Positions 45,842 to 54,925 are shown, counted from the stretch's first letter. The stretch is DNA of 64,000 nt from a bacterium (GCA_024742305.1 JANSYQ010000001.1:372001-436000); one strand, 5' to 3'. Program-made: numbers and translations. Notes: generated from the letters alone by a model not told the origin.

Positions 45842-46051
45842 ATGAAATTCCTTATTTCTTCGGCATTTCTATTGTTTATGTTCTCCGCATCTGCAACTGA
45901 AATGACTACCCAAAACACTTCAAAAGAAGTAACTCAAACCATTTTTAGCGATTACCCTGGACCCGGAAAAGGTGCGCGTAAAAACAAACGCATCAATAAA
46001 AAACGCAAGCGTAAGTGTAAAAAATGGGGGCGTAAATCGTTCGCTGGGTAG
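45842..46051 (+). CDS. Small secreted, highly basic peptide
   Basis: 69 residues with a signal peptide (MKFLISSAFLLFMFSASAT). The mature peptide has an acidic-neutral first half and a strongly basic end: DYPGPGKGARKNKRINKKRK followed by RKCKKWGRKSFAG, with 15 Lys/Arg in the last 28 residues and a single Cys. Similar YPGPGK...NKKRKRKCKKWGR-type small proteins occur in other Flavobacteriia, to my recollection, without known function. It could bind DNA, lipopolysaccharide or polyphosphate, or be antimicrobial; none is shown. It lies alone between a T9SS gene and radA. Confidence 0.72.
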   Translation: MKFLISSAFLLFMFSASATEMTTQNTSKEVTQTIFSDYPGPGKGARKNKRINKKRKRKCKKWGRKSFAG

Positions 46052-46201
46052 AACCAAATCACGTCGTTTTTTCTATTACCCGTTTCGAGACTTATCGACT
46101 GGCTAGATGACCTCTCGCTCAATGCGGCGCAAGTTTGAGGATCGGTTCAATTAATAAATGGACTTCAAGCCTGTTGAGAAGTCCAATTACACACTTTCTA
46201 T

Positions 46202-46209
46202 TACCTTTA
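46202..46209 (+). promoter_or_regulatory. Promoter -7 box (radA)
   Basis: TACCTTTA matches TAnnTTTG at seven of eight positions and lies 8 bp before the ATG at 46218, implying a very short leader. It lies inside the longer open frame, which supports the internal start. Confidence 0.35.
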
Positions 46210-46217
46210 AGTCCGAT

Positions 46218-47579
46218 ATGGCGAAGGTAAAATCAGCATTTTTTTGTCAAAACTGTGGCTACGAGACCCCAAAGTGGTTGGGGAAGTGTCCGTCATGCTC
46301 TGAATGGAACACTTTTGTGGAAGAACTCATTCAAAAGCAAGTGCCGCAAGTTGTAGCCTTTTCACGTTCTAAGGAAAGCGCGCAACCGCAGGCGCTGGGT
46401 CAAATTGATCAAAAAGAGCACCCGAGAATAGCGCTCAACGACTCTGAACTCAATCGTGTTTTGGGTGGTGGCTTGGTGCCAGGGTCTCTGATTCTTTTCG
46501 GTGGAGAGCCAGGTATAGGAAAATCTACACTTCTTCTTCAGTTAGCGGTATCTACACAAGGACTAAAAGTGTTGTACGTTTCAGGTGAGGAAAGTGATCA
46601 GCAAATAAAAATGCGCGCAGAACGCATTGGAATTCAGAATGAAGACTGCTTCATTTTGACAGAAACCAACGTTCAAAACATTTTCAAGCAAGCCGAACAA
46701 ACCCAGCCAAATTTACTGGTCATCGATTCCATTCAAACCATCTATTCGTCGCACATTGAAAGTTCTCCAGGTAGTATTTCTCAGGTACGAGAAGCTACCG
46801 CTCAACTACTTCGCTTTGCAAAACAGAGCAATGTACCCGTGTTTCTTATTGGTCATATTACCAAGGAAGGCTCACTCGCCGGACCTAAGGTGTTGGAGCA
46901 CATGGTAGATGCTGTATTGCAGTTTGAGGGCGATAGAAATCACGTGTACCGACTGTTGCGCTCCATTAAAAATCGTTTTGGAAGTACGAATGAATTGGGC
47001 ATTTATGAAATGTTAGGCTCAGGATTGCGACAAGTTGAAAATCCGTCCGAAATTCTCATCACCAACACCGACAACTCACTCAGTGGAATTTCGATTGCTG
47101 CCACGTTGGAGGGAATGCGCCCCATGATGATCGAAGTTCAAGCCTTGGTGAGCACAGCCGCCTATGGAACACCGCAGAGATCGTCCACTGGATTTGACAG
47201 CAAGCGTTTAAACATGTTGCTGGCTGTTATGGAAAAACGATGCGGTTTTAAGCTTGGAGCGAAAGACGTATTCTTAAATATCGCCGGAGGAATTAAGGTG
47301 GATGATCCCGCTATTGACTTGGCTGTGGTTGCGGCTGTACTTTCATCCAATGCCGATATGCCCGTTTCCAACAACATTTCTCTGTGTGCAGAAGTAGGAC
47401 TTTCGGGAGAAGTTCGACCGGTGAACCGCATTGATCAACGTATTCACGAAGCTGAAAAGTTGGGGTTTGAAAAAATCATTCTTTCAAAATACAACAAGGG
47501 AATCGCTCAGAAAGACTACAAAATTGAATTGGTTCCTTGTGGAACGATTGTAGAAGTGGTGAAGGCGTTATTTGCTTAG
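46218..47579 (+). CDS. radA: DNA repair protein RadA
   Basis: 453 residues from the ATG at 46218 (MAKVKSAFFCQNCG), the standard RadA start; 20 further codons upstream are open but not conserved. It is a RecA-like helicase driving branch migration in recombinational repair. Features: a C4 zinc finger (Cys10, 13, 24, 27), Walker A GEPGIGKS (about 96-103), the RadA-specific KNRFG motif at 251-255, and a C-terminal Lon-protease-like domain (VFLNIAGGIKVDDPAIDLAV). Length and order are normal. No partner genes. Confidence 0.97.
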   Translation: MAKVKSAFFCQNCGYETPKWLGKCPSCSEWNTFVEELIQKQVPQVVAFSRSKESAQPQALGQIDQKEHPRIALNDSELNRVLGGGLVPGSLILFGGEPGIGKSTLLLQLAVSTQGLKVLYVSGEESDQQIKMRAERIGIQNEDCFILTETNVQNIFKQAEQTQPNLLVIDSIQTIYSSHIESSPGSISQVREATAQLLRFAKQSNVPVFLIGHITKEGSLAGPKVLEHMVDAVLQFEGDRNHVYRLLRSIKNRFGSTNELGIYEMLGSGLRQVENPSEILITNTDNSLSGISIAATLEGMRPMMIEVQALVSTAAYGTPQRSSTGFDSKRLNMLLAVMEKRCGFKLGAKDVFLNIAGGIKVDDPAIDLAVVAAVLSSNADMPVSNNISLCAEVGLSGEVRPVNRIDQRIHEAEKLGFEKIILSKYNKGIAQKDYKIELVPCGTIVEVVKALFA

Positions 47580-47587
47580 AAGCATTA

Positions 47588-47738
47588 GGCTGAAGGTAGA
47601 AAGTAGAAGGCAAGAAGTTAAAAACAATAATTTTCTTTCTGCCCTTATCTTATGGCCATCTTATATCGGTGGAATCTGTATACTTAGAACTATAAGGTTG
47701 AAGACAAAGATTTTCCTTCAACTTTCTACCTTTAAGCC
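47588..47738. repeat. 151-bp element with near-perfect terminal inverted repeats
   Basis: GGCTGAAGGTAGAAAGTAGA at the left end (arm 47588-47610) is mirrored by CCTTCAACTTTCTACCTT (arm 47715-47738), about 21 of 24 positions pairing with one bulge. The interior is AT-rich and non-coding. It fills the gap between radA and the convergent septoil-knot gene and could act as a transcription terminator, or be a MITE-like element similar in size to that at 4124. Confidence 0.6.
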
Positions 47739-47759
47739 TTCTACCAACCGTGGGCGTTC

Positions 47760-48092
47760 TCAATACAACAAATGCTTCTTCGCACTATTTCTCCATCCCG
47801 CTTGAGATTCGTAATCCACGAAGTAGATCTTTAAATCCGATTGGCTTTCGTAATCGACGAAAAAGATGGTTTTGTCTGCCTGTGATTCGTAGTCACAAAA
47901 GAACCAATTGCCTTCGTTTCCATCTGCATTGGATTCGTATTTCTGTCTGTACACAAGGAGATCGGCTTGACTTTCATAATCCACCACAAATACCTTAATA
48001 TCCGCTTGACTTTCGTAGTCAACGGTATAAATGGACTGCGAATAAACGCTGTGGAAACTGATGATTGCGAGTAAAGTAAGGAGATGTTTCAT
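47760..48092 (-). CDS. Secreted septoil-knot (DUF6150-like) repeat protein
   Basis: 110 residues. A signal peptide ends near SVYSQ. The rest is six copies of a short beta unit: five of the form (V/C)DYESQ(A/S)(D/G) and one KYESNAD, each followed by a hydrophobic strand (KVFV, LLVY, WFFC, TIFF, KIYF). This Tyr-Glu-Ser-Gln repeat is that of the 7(1) septoil-knot domain family, in which each unit supplies a strand of a knotted beta ring. Function is unknown. The C-terminus AGWRNSAKKHLLY is outside the repeats. Identification rests on the repeat pattern and memory of the family. Confidence 0.75.
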   Translation of the reverse strand: MKHLLTLLAIISFHSVYSQSIYTVDYESQADIKVFVVDYESQADLLVYRQKYESNADGNEGNWFFCDYESQADKTIFFVDYESQSDLKIYFVDYESQAGWRNSAKKHLLY

Positions 48093-48305
48093 GTCTCTAA
48101 GATAGCGAAATCAGAGGAAAGATGCTTCAGCAGGGTCAGCAACCGTAAAGAAAACAGAAAATTAACCTATGCACCTCAGCTGCTACGATTATTGCCATTC
48201 GCTCGGTACAGGTTCCTCGAGCTTCGATCTTCTTTTTCTGCTTGTCTAGCGTCTAGTGTCTTTGAGTGAGTTCATCAAACGGTCTTTCCGTCTTTTGTCT
48301 AATAA

Positions 48306-49181
48306 TCAATTCATAAAATACGCCAATCCCAGCAGGGCAATAGCTCCATCAATCCACCCGGCGCAGTAGAAGTCTGAGCGTTCGGTGTTCATCCCTAAGA
48401 CGAGTAATACCTGAGTGAAAATGGCACCATAAAACCAATAGTTATCTATTCGAATCGGGGTTAAGCCCGTTAGAAATACCGCTGAAACGAGCAAAAGTCC
48501 AACAGCAATCAACTTGGCACCATTAACTCCTACACGCTGCGGTATGGTCTTCTGATTATCCTTGTCATACTTCAAGTCGCGAATATCGAAGGGAATGGTC
48601 ACAGCAACCACATAAAAGTAATGCCCAATGATTAAGGCGATAAACGGTCGAATGAAGTCCAATCCAACGTAAAAGCGCATTAAAAATGGAAAGAGAATTA
48701 GAATGAATACCCAAGAAAAAGCGATCAAATGGATTTTCAAGTGTGGTATGTCACGCAAATTTTTCCCTTTCAATCGAAAAATGTACAAGAAAGAAACCAT
48801 TACCGCCGGACTCATCCACGTTGCAATTCGTAGAAAATCACTACCAAAATCCTTCACAAACGGACGACCGAAAAAGATGGCAACACTAAAACCGAGAGAC
48901 AACACTGATGCAATGATGGTAAGCCAGCGAATCTCTCCATTGCGCGCCTCTACCCAATTTAACCATGGTGTTTTTACATCGGAAACCTTGAACAAGCGTT
49001 GACCGTTGTACACGGCGAGCGTTCCGAAGAAGGCAAATCCTCCAAAAAGAAGTACAAATAACGGTTCCCAACCAATCATTTTGGCAAATCCGGCACAAAG
49101 TGTTCCTGCAGCAAAGGAAACAACCACGTTTAAATAAATGATATTACGCAGAATGGGTGGGATACTTCTTATTTTGTACAA
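48306..49181 (-). CDS. UbiA-like prenyltransferase-fold membrane protein
   Basis: 291 residues from a TTG at 49181, forced by an in-frame stop 9 bp upstream and no ATG until residue 35. Eight or so hydrophobic spans are visible. An Asp-rich second loop, FDIRDLKYDKDNQKTIPQRV, is the hallmark of UbiA prenyltransferases; the first loop (YNGQRLFKVSD) is less typical. These transfer isoprenoid chains to aromatic acceptors or act on polyprenyl phosphates. Last gene of the run, 11 bp after the GT9 gene, so a role near lipid-carrier glycan synthesis is possible, but unproven. Confidence 0.75.
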   Translation of the reverse strand: MYKIRSIPPILRNIIYLNVVVSFAAGTLCAGFAKMIGWEPLFVLLFGGFAFFGTLAVYNGQRLFKVSDVKTPWLNWVEARNGEIRWLTIIASVLSLGFSVAIFFGRPFVKDFGSDFLRIATWMSPAVMVSFLYIFRLKGKNLRDIPHLKIHLIAFSWVFILILFPFLMRFYVGLDFIRPFIALIIGHYFYVVAVTIPFDIRDLKYDKDNQKTIPQRVGVNGAKLIAVGLLLVSAVFLTGLTPIRIDNYWFYGAIFTQVLLVLGMNTERSDFYCAGWIDGAIALLGLAYFMN

Positions 49182-49192
49182 ATGTACTCAAT

Positions 49193-50182
49193 TCATAAGG
49201 TCAGTGCGTCAAATGCGGACTGAACCGTGATTTCTTCCAAACAGTTTGTGCTCGCGTCGGTGGAACTTCCTTCGGGACAGACGAGAATTTGAACGTTTGA
49301 ACCAAGTGCTTTCCATCTTCCGGGGTGAATCGGTCGTTGTGGAGAAAACAAGCCTACAGCTCGCACGCCTGAGTATCCCGCGATGTGCAACGGTCCGGTA
49401 GAGCAGGCTATCAACCCAATTGATTTGCCAATCAAGGTAATTAACTGTTCAAGCGATAGCTTTCCGGTTGAGTCGTAAATAGAATCCTTGTTGGGCAATT
49501 GATCTCGAAACAATTTACCTTCATTCTCCGTTCCTGTAAATACAACGTTTTTGCCTGATTCCATGAGTTTTTCTGCCAGTTCGATGTACTTTTCCGTGGG
49601 CCACTCACGTGCACTTCCCTGTGACTTTGGGTGCAGTATCACGAAGTTTTCCAAGGATTGAAACGGCTCCGGTAAGACCACTTCTTTGGGTTGAAATGCT
49701 TGTGTTGCCTCGGAAACAGCTCTCAGCGTTGGAATTTTCGTTAAGCCAAGCGGTCGGAGTAACTCAAAATTCAATTGCGATTCATGCAGGTCAGACTTCT
49801 TCCTCGTAAAATTCACGCGGTGCGTGCATGACAGTAAATGATAGAGTCTGTGCGAAGTTCCGATTCGAACGGGAAGTTTTGCCTTTTTCGCTAACGTTGC
49901 CAGTTCTTTCTTCGGAAAAACGTGCAATATTACATCCGCTTGCAGCGATTTCAACCAGCCCAACTGCTCTTCAGGATTACGTTCGGCGTAATCGGCCCAA
50001 TCTTCAAACTGATCAACATCGTTGTAGGCTTCCACTACGGATTTCGTATATCCTTTCCCGAGAAAAATAATGTGTGCTGAAGGCGCTTGTTGCTTGATCC
50101 AATGGCAAATAGGTAGTGTGAGCATGACATCGCCAATGCTGTCTGTTCTGCTAACAATAATCCGTTTTCCGTCTAAATTCAT
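49193..50182 (-). CDS. Glycosyltransferase family 9 (heptosyltransferase-like)
   Basis: 329 residues. The N-terminal KRIIVSRTDSIGDVMLTLPI and the acceptor/donor regions ILHPKSQGSAREWPTEKYIE, VVFTGTENEGKLF and IACSTGPLHIAGYSGVRAVG match GT9 lipopolysaccharide heptosyltransferases. It adds a sugar, probably heptose, to the lipid A core at the inner membrane. Its start overlaps the upstream GT2 stop by 4 bp (ATGA), so translation is coupled. Confidence 0.93.
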   Translation of the reverse strand: MNLDGKRIIVSRTDSIGDVMLTLPICHWIKQQAPSAHIIFLGKGYTKSVVEAYNDVDQFEDWADYAERNPEEQLGWLKSLQADVILHVFPKKELATLAKKAKLPVRIGTSHRLYHLLSCTHRVNFTRKKSDLHESQLNFELLRPLGLTKIPTLRAVSEATQAFQPKEVVLPEPFQSLENFVILHPKSQGSAREWPTEKYIELAEKLMESGKNVVFTGTENEGKLFRDQLPNKDSIYDSTGKLSLEQLITLIGKSIGLIACSTGPLHIAGYSGVRAVGLFSPQRPIHPGRWKALGSNVQILVCPEGSSTDASTNCLEEITVQSAFDALTL

Positions 50183-50937
50183 GAGGCCTTCTCTCGTTGC
50201 AAACGTAGCAATTCTTTGTATTTGAACACATTCGATTGCGCGCTTATGAGGGCAATTTTAAAGCCCATGCGCCCGTCTAAAATGCCCTTTTTCACGAAAT
50301 ACATGCCTATAAAACGTCCTATAGCGCTAAGGTAGGGCTTCATTACTCCTACTCGTTTACCCTGCTCGTAGAATTTAGCTGCTGTAAGCGCAGAGTACTT
50401 ATCTGCTCGCTCTCGGTGCTCTTCAAAAGAGTAATAGGAGTAATGCTCTAAGTGTCCTTCCAATTGCTGCTCGTCGAGGTCGTTTGGGTACTCCAACTCC
50501 TCGTGAACATGGGCGCCCACCCACTCGCTTCCTTTTTTTGGAAACAGTCGAACTTTTACGTCGGGATACCAGCCACCATGCCGAATCCACTTTCCACAAT
50601 AATTTGTTATTCGATTCACGGAATAGACGCCCGGATGAGCATCGTCTTTAACCTTCAGTATCGCCTTTCGAAGATCTTCGTCAAGTGCTTCATCCGCATC
50701 TAAAGACAAAATATAATCGTATGTAGCGAGGCTGTTTAAGTAATTCTTACTGGCAGAATATCCTTCCCACTTTCGCTGCTCGAACCGAACACCAGCCTCT
50801 TTGCAGATTTCTTCCGTTCTGTCCGTGGAGAATGAATCCAATACAATGATTTCGTCTGCTACGCCTTGCAGCGACTGAATACAACGTCCAATGTTGCGCT
50901 CTTCGTTGAGCGTAATTATGGTAGCGGAGATTTTCAC
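50179..50937 (-). CDS. Glycosyltransferase family 2 (WaaE/KdtX-like)
   Basis: 252 residues from a GTG placed immediately after the stop of the upstream DUF4837 gene (TAA GTG). The GT-A features are ATIITLNEERNIGRCIQSLQ, then IIVLDSFSTDRTEEIC and the DXD-like LSLDADEALDEDL; NYCGKWIRHGGWYPDVKVRL and HVHEELEY are typical of LPS core GT2 enzymes (WaaE/LgtF). Probably adds glucose to the inner core. Works with the GT9 gene next to it. Confidence 0.92.
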   Translation of the reverse strand: MKISATIITLNEERNIGRCIQSLQGVADEIIVLDSFSTDRTEEICKEAGVRFEQRKWEGYSASKNYLNSLATYDYILSLDADEALDEDLRKAILKVKDDAHPGVYSVNRITNYCGKWIRHGGWYPDVKVRLFPKKGSEWVGAHVHEELEYPNDLDEQQLEGHLEHYSYYSFEEHRERADKYSALTAAKFYEQGKRVGVMKPYLSAIGRFIGMYFVKKGILDGRMGFKIALISAQSNVFKYKELLRLQREKAS

Positions 50938-52005
50938 TTATTTCAACTTGACGCTCCTGAGAATGGCTTGAATTTCCCGCAATGAATGCGTCCAACTGGT
51001 GGTAGGTGGCGCATCAACATAACCGCTCAAGCACATCATTTTGTTTCGATTCGGATGTTTGAAATGAAACTCCCAAAAAGCTCCTCCCGTACTATGAATG
51101 TCGCGCCCGGTAAACATGAACATCCCACGGATATCGTAGCCTTTCACTTTTCCGTTTTTACTCACGGCTTTTTCTATCTCCGGATAAACGATTTTCTCGT
51201 ACTGCGTTCCCATGTACAATCCATAAATTTCGTGCGGAACGTTGTATTTCAGCATGGTATCTCGATCTCGTAGAAGATTATCAAACTGAAACTGTGTAGA
51301 GTCAACGAAATCGTATTGCCAAATCATAAGTCCCGAAAGGATGAGTCCGACATCTTCAGAACGACCGCCTGATGATTCAAATTGCATAGGACGCGAAGCT
51401 GCGGGAAACTCCACGCGATAAAAGTTTTGTTGTTTGGTCACAATCTTTGAGCGCGCTGGAAGTGAAATCTCAATACCAAAATGGTCTCGGATCGTTTTTT
51501 TAACTGCTTTGTTGTTGTAAGAATCAAAATGTTTGATCAATCGTTCCCAAGAACCTCGGTCGTAGATGTCGTGTACTTCATCCAACCCTGACTTGCACGT
51601 TTGCTCCAGCATGGCATAGTCTTTCGCGGTGATGTCAATAACAATCTGCCCTTTTCCCCAAACATCCGTGTGCTTTACAATTTTTCCTTTATCTCCCTTG
51701 AAGTTCGGATCAATTTTTAAAAAGAGGATGTTCCGATAACGCTTTACTCCTTTTTCAAAGTGCGCCGGTGTTTTATGAATCAATTCAAAGGTTGCTACAT
51801 CCGGGAAGTAGGGCATTATGAACTGGGTAAGATTGGAGTCCAAACATTCTCTCAAGTCGGATTCCCAAACGCCATTTTCTGCCACTACCAATATCTCTCC
51901 CACCTTACCGGTAACGGTGCTAAATCCTTCTGTGGATCTATAGTTATCGCAACTAGCGGATAAGAAAAGAATGAGTACAATGGAGCTCGCAAAAAGTGCT
52001 TTCAT
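50938..52005 (-). CDS. DUF4837-family lipoprotein
   Basis: 355 residues with a lipobox SASC (Cys19). The body matches the DUF4837 family of Bacteroidota: VTGKVGEILVVAENGVWESD, RNILFLKIDPNF, NKAVKKTIRDHFGIEISLPA, and a C-terminal block with FMFTGRDIHSTGGAFWEFHF. Function unknown; the gene is often found beside the LysM lytic transglycosylase gene, as here, which suggests a role in the envelope. Confidence 0.85.
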   Translation of the reverse strand: MKALFASSIVLILFLSASCDNYRSTEGFSTVTGKVGEILVVAENGVWESDLRECLDSNLTQFIMPYFPDVATFELIHKTPAHFEKGVKRYRNILFLKIDPNFKGDKGKIVKHTDVWGKGQIVIDITAKDYAMLEQTCKSGLDEVHDIYDRGSWERLIKHFDSYNNKAVKKTIRDHFGIEISLPARSKIVTKQQNFYRVEFPAASRPMQFESSGGRSEDVGLILSGLMIWQYDFVDSTQFQFDNLLRDRDTMLKYNVPHEIYGLYMGTQYEKIVYPEIEKAVSKNGKVKGYDIRGMFMFTGRDIHSTGGAFWEFHFKHPNRNKMMCLSGYVDAPPTTSWTHSLREIQAILRSVKLK

Positions 52006-52050
52006 AATAGAATCGTTTTGATGAACTCCCGCAAAAACTGTGCAGAAATT

Positions 52051-53499
52051 CTATTTCACTCGTATTTTCTGCCCGATGCTTAAGCGATCTATGTTGATCC
52101 CCGGATTCAGGCGGCGCAACTGCGAAATTGACATGCCATAACGCTGCGCAATTCGTCCGAAAGTATCTCCCGAACGAACAGTGTAGTATTGACGACTTCC
52201 TGAATTTGTGGTATTCGTTGTGGTGGTCGTTGTCGGTGCAGCGGTCGCTTTCACCTTTAGACGCTGTCCTACGTAAATGCGTGATGAGCTTAATCCATTC
52301 AGTCGTTGGAGCTCGCTTACCGTTGTCTTGTACTTCGAAGCGATGGAACCAAGCGTTTCCCCTGATCTCACTTTATGATACGCATAAGAACTGGCGCTTG
52401 TGTTGGTGGTGGTCGTTTCGGTTGAACTCGGTTCATCAACGACTGGTGTTTCGTATTTCTCGAATTCCAGTGCATACAAGCTGTCCTCCAAACTCACCAA
52501 CTTCCCAATTTCATCTAGTGGTAAGGTCACACAGTATGGCTCAATAACACCTTTTGGAATATAGTTGCGTTTGTAAATAGGATTCAATCGTTGAATGTCT
52601 TCCAAAGAGATTTCTAGGAGGTCAGAAATGGTTTCCATGTGCACTCCTTTTTGAAGACACATTGTATCCAACTCGTAGTACTTGATCATGGCTTCTTCCG
52701 GGACAATATTGTGCTCCTGATAGTAGTTGATCATGTACGCTGCGGCGATAAAGTTGGGAACATATCCCTGCGTTTCACGCGGAAGGAACGGACGGACTTC
52801 CCAATACGTTTTCTTGTTTCCAGAGCGACGAATGGCTTTGTTTACGTTTCCTGGACCTGCATTGTAGGCTGCCAATGCCAGGTTCCAATCGTTGTACATG
52901 TCGTACAATTTTTTTAGATATTGGCACGCTGCATCTGTTGCTTTGGCAGGATCCATACGCTCATCTACGTAGGAGTTTTGTTCCAGCCCAAACATTCTTC
53001 CTGTACGGTACATGAACTGCCATAGTCCGCATGCGCCTGCACGAGATTTCACCTGTGGGCGCAAGCCGCTTTCGATTACTGCCAAATATTTCAATTCGAT
53101 GGGCAAGCCGTAATCGTCGAGTTTTTCTTCAAACATATCGAAGTACAACTCAGATCGACCCATGACCACCTTGATGAAACCACGGCGTTTCTCTGCGAAA
53201 AATTTGATCGTGTTTAAGGTCGCTTCGTTGCAATCCAAGTGGAACGGACTCATTTCGTTGAGTTTGTCCAATCGATCACAATAGACAGCATCAGAATACG
53301 ACGGAACTTCTGATGATTCAAAGTTCAATTTTGCTCGAACGGAATCAACATTTCCCGTATTGGAAGCAGTTTCCGTGTAAAACATCAGCAAGCTTTGATC
53401 GATGGTTTCCACCATTCGAGCATTGACAATACTGTCTTGTCCAAAAGCATTTCCTGCAACAAGAAATAAAACAAGTGCTATGTGAAGTTGTTTGATCAT
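52051..53499 (-). CDS. mltD: MltD-like lytic transglycosylase with two LysM domains
   Basis: 482 residues. A signal peptide ends near NAFGQ. The SLT domain has the catalytic Glu143 in AVIESGLRPQVKSRAGACGL and WNLALAAYNAGPGNVNKAI. Two LysM peptidoglycan-binding repeats end the protein (HKVRSGETLGSIASKYKTTV and YTVRSGDTFGRIAQRYGMSI), linked by a Thr/Ser-rich spacer. It cleaves glycan strands of the cell wall. Start codon overlaps the gatA stop by 4 bp. Confidence 0.94.
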   Translation of the reverse strand: MIKQLHIALVLFLVAGNAFGQDSIVNARMVETIDQSLLMFYTETASNTGNVDSVRAKLNFESSEVPSYSDAVYCDRLDKLNEMSPFHLDCNEATLNTIKFFAEKRRGFIKVVMGRSELYFDMFEEKLDDYGLPIELKYLAVIESGLRPQVKSRAGACGLWQFMYRTGRMFGLEQNSYVDERMDPAKATDAACQYLKKLYDMYNDWNLALAAYNAGPGNVNKAIRRSGNKKTYWEVRPFLPRETQGYVPNFIAAAYMINYYQEHNIVPEEAMIKYYELDTMCLQKGVHMETISDLLEISLEDIQRLNPIYKRNYIPKGVIEPYCVTLPLDEIGKLVSLEDSLYALEFEKYETPVVDEPSSTETTTTNTSASSYAYHKVRSGETLGSIASKYKTTVSELQRLNGLSSSRIYVGQRLKVKATAAPTTTTTTNTTNSGSRQYYTVRSGDTFGRIAQRYGMSISQLRRLNPGINIDRLSIGQKIRVK

Positions 53500-54917
53500 G
53501 CGGATGCTACAGCTTTCTTTTCCATTTCCCTTGCAAAATTGAACAGGGCCTTTTCTTCAAAATGAGGTGCCATCAATTGAATTCCGAAGGGCAATCCGTT
53601 AGAGTGCTTACCAAAAGGTAAGGAAATCGCTGGATTACCTGTCAGGTTGGCGTGCACCGTATAAATATCTTGTAAATACATCGAAATCGGGTCCTTTACG
53701 GCATCCAATTCGAAGGCTGTGGTAGGTGTTGTTGGTGTTAGGATGAAGTCGAAATCCTTGAAAATCTCCTCCGTTTTATCCTGCAACACACGCCGAACCT
53801 TTTGCCCTTTTGTATAGTAAGCATCATAATAACCTGCCGAAAGCACGAATGTTCCTGCCATGATGCGTCGCTTCACTTCGGGACCAAACCCTTCCGATCT
53901 CGATTTCTTGTAGGTCTCTTCCACGCCTTTTGCCACCTCGCTTCGGTATCCGTAATGAACACCATCAAATCGAGATAAGTTTGAGGAAGCCTCGGCCGTT
54001 GTTAGTACATAGTACGTTGGAACCATGTAGTCGAGATATGGGAACGAAACATACTCAACGGTATGCCCTTCGTTTTTCAAATGCTCAATCTGCTGTTCTA
54101 ATGCCGCTTTGATTTCCGGGTCAATTCCATCGGACTCCAAACACTCTTTAATCACCGCTATTTTCTTCGTTCCGGAAGATTCAATCGCAGTGTAATCATC
54201 TACTTTTTCTGTGGATGCGGTAGCGTCAAATTCATCTGACCCAGCCATCACTTGAAGCAACAGCGCGGCATCATCAATAGAGTTTGTGAAAGGGCCTATT
54301 TGATCGAAGGAAGAAGCGTAAGCAATCAATCCATAGCGGCTTACACGGCCATACGACGGTTTTATTCCCACAGTTCCGGTGAAACTTGCTGGTTGACGGA
54401 TGGAACCTCCTGTATCGCTTCCGAGGGTTGCGGTACAAAGTCCAGCTGCAACAGCTGATGCAGAACCACCGGAGGATCCACCGGGTACTTTATTAGTATC
54501 GAGGGCGTTTCGAACAGGACCAAATGCAGAGTTTTCATTGGAGCTTCCCATGGCGAATTCATCGCAATTCAGACGACCAATGATAATGGCATCTTCATCA
54601 ATCAAACGCTGCACAGCCGTGGCTGTATACAACGATTCAAATCCTTCTAAAATTTTGGAGGAAGCCGATACTTTGTGTCCTTCATAACACAAATTGTCCT
54701 TAAGTCCAATGACCATACCTGCTAGTTTCCCAGCATTTCCACTTTTGATCTTCTCATCTACCTTCTTCGCTTGTTCACGAGCGGTAGATTCAAAAACTTC
54801 CAAAAAGGCGTTTAGGTGCTGATTCTCCTCAATGCGACCAAGGTAATCTTCCAAAATGGACAATACCGAGGTACCCGAAGCGATAGCGTTTTGAACTTCA
54901 GTGTAGGTGCGCAGCAT
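53496..54917 (-). CDS. gatA: Asp-tRNA(Asn)/Glu-tRNA(Gln) amidotransferase subunit A
   Basis: 473 residues. Amidase-signature catalytic triad with the expected spacing: Lys73 in GLKDNLC, Ser148 in PGGSSGGSA and Ser172 in SDTGGSIRQPA. It produces ammonia from glutamine for transamidation of misacylated Glu-tRNA(Gln) and Asp-tRNA(Asn). gatB and gatC are not adjacent. It follows tatA by 8 bp. Confidence 0.96.
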   Translation of the reverse strand: MLRTYTEVQNAIASGTSVLSILEDYLGRIEENQHLNAFLEVFESTAREQAKKVDEKIKSGNAGKLAGMVIGLKDNLCYEGHKVSASSKILEGFESLYTATAVQRLIDEDAIIIGRLNCDEFAMGSSNENSAFGPVRNALDTNKVPGGSSGGSASAVAAGLCTATLGSDTGGSIRQPASFTGTVGIKPSYGRVSRYGLIAYASSFDQIGPFTNSIDDAALLLQVMAGSDEFDATASTEKVDDYTAIESSGTKKIAVIKECLESDGIDPEIKAALEQQIEHLKNEGHTVEYVSFPYLDYMVPTYYVLTTAEASSNLSRFDGVHYGYRSEVAKGVEETYKKSRSEGFGPEVKRRIMAGTFVLSAGYYDAYYTKGQKVRRVLQDKTEEIFKDFDFILTPTTPTTAFELDAVKDPISMYLQDIYTVHANLTGNPAISLPFGKHSNGLPFGIQLMAPHFEEKALFNFAREMEKKAVASA

Positions 54918-54925
54918 GCGAGAAA

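Noticed and set aside
49179-49186. Exact TAnnTTTG box (TACATTTG on the minus strand) overlapping the TTG start of the UbiA-like gene
   Set aside because: Transcription from it would begin after the start codon, and the gene follows its neighbour by 11 bp in a clear run of genes; a chance match.
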